Shown piece after piece: positions 5,401-7,215 of a stretch of DNA of 7,215 bases (its first letter is position 1; each line of letters opens with the position of its first letter). Under the pieces are notes generated by a model. That model searched no databases and was not told the origin of the DNA. It saw only the letters and a list, made by a program, of their open reading frames with translations. A program made the position numbers and the translations under genes. Where the stretch lies: assembly GCA_005800965.1 (NCBI GenBank), contig SYEA01000072.1:1-7215 (forward strand). The letters run 5' to 3'. Origin of the DNA: Actinomycetota bacterium. GTDB lineage: Bacteria; Actinomycetota; Acidimicrobiia; Acidimicrobiales; Ilumatobacteraceae.

Positions 5401-7008
5401 GTGCTCGCAGAACTACACATCGAAAATTTCGGTGTGATCGAGTCAGCGACAATCGTGCTGAAAGATGGTTTGTCGGCACTTACCGGCGAAACAGGTGCCG
5501 GCAAGACGATGGTGGTCGAGGCAATCAACTTGTTGATGGGCCAACGTGCCGACGCATCGGTAGTGCGACCAGGGGCCGATGAGTTGCGCGTTGAAGGCAG
5601 ATTCGTAGTTGATGGCACCGAACGTGTGCTGTGTCGCGTGGTGCCACGCGATGGTCGGTCGCGGGCCTATGTCGACGGCCGTTTGGCTACGGTCAACCAC
5701 CTCAGTGAACTGGGGGCAGAACTCGTAGACCTGCACGGCCAGCACGAACACCAAAGCCTGTTGACCGCACCAGCCCAACGGGCCGCCCTCGACGCCTTTG
5801 CCGACATTGATCTGTCGGCACTGCGCACGGCGCGAGCGCAAGTGACCGAAATTGATGCCGCGCTTGCCATGATGGGTGGCGACGAGCGGGCCCGGGCACG
5901 TGAAATTGATCTCCTGCGATTTCAAGTAGACGAGATTTCTCGAGCCGAATTGAGCGACCCAGATGAAGACGCAGTGCTGGAACGCAGCATCGACTTGCTG
6001 CAGGATGCCGAGTCACATCGCGAATCTTTGGCGACGGCTATTGGTGCACTCACCGATGACGATGGGGCACTCGACCGCATGGGTCATGCCGCAGGTGCGC
6101 TGGGGCGCGGTGACGCGATGCGCGAGCACGTGGAACGTATTCGCGAACTGCAGTCACTCATCGGTGACGCCGCTGACGACATGCGTCGGGTGCTCGAGCA
6201 AGTGGATCAAGATCCCACCCGATTGGCGGCCTTGGTCGAGCGGCGCCAGACGTTGTTTGACCTGCGCCGCAAGTATGGCGATACCGTGGCCAGTGTTATT
6301 GCCTATGGCCGCGAGACCGCTGGTCGTTTGGGCGAACTTGAGTCATGGGAAGAACGAGCCAGCGATTTGGATGCTCGGCGCACCGCGGCACTTGCGGCAT
6401 TGCAGAAAGCCGCGCGCAAGGTGCGTGCCGCTCGGCAGGCGGCTGCGCCTGCGTTGGCCAAAGCAGTCGAAAAAAACCTCGCACGGCTGGCCTTGGGGGC
6501 TGCGCGAGTAGAGATCATCGTTGGTGGTGACGAGAACATCGATTTGGCCGGCGACGAGGTGACGTTTTTGTTGGCCGCAAACCCAGGTAGCGAACCCGCC
6601 CCGCTCGCCAAGGTGGCATCGGGTGGCGAATTGGCGCGCACCATGTTGGCGCTGCGCTTGGTGCTCACCGAGGCACCCAGCACGTTGGTGTTCGACGAAG
6701 TCGATGCGGGCATCGGTGGTGATGCAGCAGTGGCAGTGGCGGAAGCACTAGCGGCGCTTGGCGAACGGCACCAAGTGTTGGTGGTGACCCACCTGCCGCA
6801 GGTTGCCGCACGCGCTGCGAATCATGTGGTGGTCAATAAAGAAGTACGCAAAGGCATCACCTTTGCCACAGCACGAACCCTGGCTGAAGATGAGCGAGCC
6901 GAAGAGATTGCCCGCATGTTGTCGGGAAGCCTGGCCGTGGAATCAGCCGTGGAACATGCCAGGAATCTGCTGAAAACTCGCCAGAAGACACCCCCGCCCC
7001 GCAGGTAA
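5401..7008 (+). CDS. recN: DNA repair protein RecN (SMC-like ATPase)
   Basis: A 535-residue SMC-like ATPase acting on broken DNA early in recombinational double-strand-break repair. The N-terminal half-domain opens MLAELHIENFGVIE and holds the Walker A loop GETGAGKT (29-36) and the Q-loop region LVDLHGQHEHQSLL (108-121). A charged helical, coiled-coil middle (about 140-350) contains the conserved DLRRKYG (287-293). The C-terminal half holds the ABC signature KVASGGELAR (404-413), Walker B TLVFDEVDAGIGG (428-440, E433 catalytic) and the switch histidine H464 in VVTHLPQVAA. It is somewhat shorter than the usual 550-590 residues, partly because the stretch before the signature is compact. No motif is missing, so it should be active. 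It starts 2 bases after nadK on the same transcript. I see no LexA box of its own upstream, so any SOS control would have to act at another promoter. Confidence 0.96.
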   Translation: MLAELHIENFGVIESATIVLKDGLSALTGETGAGKTMVVEAINLLMGQRADASVVRPGADELRVEGRFVVDGTERVLCRVVPRDGRSRAYVDGRLATVNHLSELGAELVDLHGQHEHQSLLTAPAQRAALDAFADIDLSALRTARAQVTEIDAALAMMGGDERARAREIDLLRFQVDEISRAELSDPDEDAVLERSIDLLQDAESHRESLATAIGALTDDDGALDRMGHAAGALGRGDAMREHVERIRELQSLIGDAADDMRRVLEQVDQDPTRLAALVERRQTLFDLRRKYGDTVASVIAYGRETAGRLGELESWEERASDLDARRTAALAALQKAARKVRAARQAAAPALAKAVEKNLARLALGAARVEIIVGGDENIDLAGDEVTFLLAANPGSEPAPLAKVASGGELARTMLALRLVLTEAPSTLVFDEVDAGIGGDAAVAVAEALAALGERHQVLVVTHLPQVAARAANHVVVNKEVRKGITFATARTLAEDERAEEIARMLSGSLAVESAVEHARNLLKTRQKTPPPRR

Positions 7009-7033
7009 AGGTAGGCTGACCTTCCGTCAAGGT
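7008..7033 (+). promoter_or_regulatory. Alternating complementary arms in the pyrG leader
   Basis: AAGGT (7008-7012), ACCTT (7019-7023) and AAGGT (7029-7033) form two mutually exclusive 5-bp hairpins sharing the central arm. The first begins at the recN stop codon. TAGGCT (7012-7017) also fits the TANNNT -10 pattern, so a pyrG promoter could overlap. No T-run follows, and no PyrR-type site was recognised. The stems are short, so this is tentative. The rest of 7034-7068 shows nothing clear. Confidence 0.25.
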
Positions 7034-7068
7034 TGATTCTGGCGGCACCCCGTTCAGACGATGATGAC

Positions 7069-7074
7069 GGGAGG
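7069..7074 (+). promoter_or_regulatory. Strong Shine-Dalgarno for pyrG
   Basis: GGGAGG lies 6 bases before the GTG at 7081. It is the best ribosome binding site in the right half of the window and fixes the pyrG start. Confidence 0.75.
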
Positions 7075-7080
7075 CAAGAA

Positions 7081-7215
7081 GTGGCAAAGCATGTGTTCGT
7101 CACAGGCGGTGTAGCCAGCGCTCTCGGCAAAGGTCTCACTGCCTCGTCACTAGGACGCTTGCTCAAGATGCGTGGCTTGCGTGTCACGATGCAAAAACTG
7201 GATCCGTACATCAAC
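7081..7215 (+). CDS. pyrG: CTP synthase, N-terminal part (3' truncated by window end)
   Basis: The 45 visible codons read VAKHVFVTGGVASALGKGLTASSLGRLL... and end KLDPYIN, the hallmark start of CTP synthase. GGVASALGKGLTASSLG is the P-loop-like nucleotide site of the synthetase domain, and QKLDPYIN is the next conserved strand and loop. The enzyme converts UTP to CTP using ATP and glutamine-derived ammonia; the glutaminase domain lies beyond the window. The GTG start follows a strong ribosome binding site 72 bases after recN, so pyrG may be co-transcribed with recN or have its own promoter. Confidence 0.97.
   Translation, partial: MAKHVFVTGGVASALGKGLTASSLGRLLKMRGLRVTMQKLDPYIN

Noticed and set aside
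4382..5479. A 365-codon open frame on the minus strand across nadK
   Set aside because: Its protein is His/Arg/Gln-rich with no recognisable motif, and it lies antisense to a confident NAD kinase; it is a frame shadow in GC-rich DNA.
5401..7008. recN as a truncated or decayed gene because it is shorter than usual
   Set aside because: Walker A, Q-loop region, signature, Walker B and switch histidine are all intact and in order, and the frame is unbroken.

Overview
The window is a piece of an actinobacterial chromosome. GC-rich coding, frequent GTG starts, and the gene set TPR protein, HAD phosphatase, tlyA, NAD kinase, recN, pyrG all match a neighbourhood known from Mycobacterium (Rv1691-Rv1699) and other Actinobacteria. 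The sequences are clearly not mycobacterial. Moderate GC and the extra genes would fit a deep-branching or environmental lineage such as Acidimicrobiia, but that is inference.

Layout, left to right. (1) Bases 2-1180, plus strand: the 3' part of a gene whose start lies outside the window. It has an Arg/Gly-rich N-terminal repeat region followed by a TPR-like helical domain. (2) Bases 1181-1282: a non-coding gap with a possible promoter, a perfect inverted repeat and two DnaA-box-like words. (3) Bases 1283-1699: a small basic protein that reads as an SSB-like OB fold. (4) Bases 1703-2896, minus strand: a complete DUF1015 protein, convergent with the OB-fold gene across only 3 bases. (5) Bases 2897-2949: a short divergent promoter region. 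(6) Bases 2950-7008: a compact four-gene plus-strand run of HAD phosphatase, tlyA, nadK and recN with gaps of 3, 10 and 2 bases, very probably one operon. (7) Bases 7009-7080: a short leader with alternating complementary arms. (8) Bases 7081-7215: the first 45 codons of pyrG (CTP synthase), cut by the window end.

The operon combines rRNA methylation (TlyA), NADP supply (NadK) and double-strand-break repair (RecN) behind a HAD phosphatase. This grouping is conserved by position rather than by one obvious pathway. Two things differ from the mycobacterial order as I know it. The OB-fold gene and the reverse-strand DUF1015 gene lie between the TPR and HAD genes. No genes lie between recN and pyrG, where M. 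tuberculosis has Rv1697 and Rv1698.

I see no mobile element, CRISPR array, tRNA or rRNA. Most of the window is housekeeping. The least explained parts are the SSB-like protein with its upstream region, and the repeat region of the first gene.
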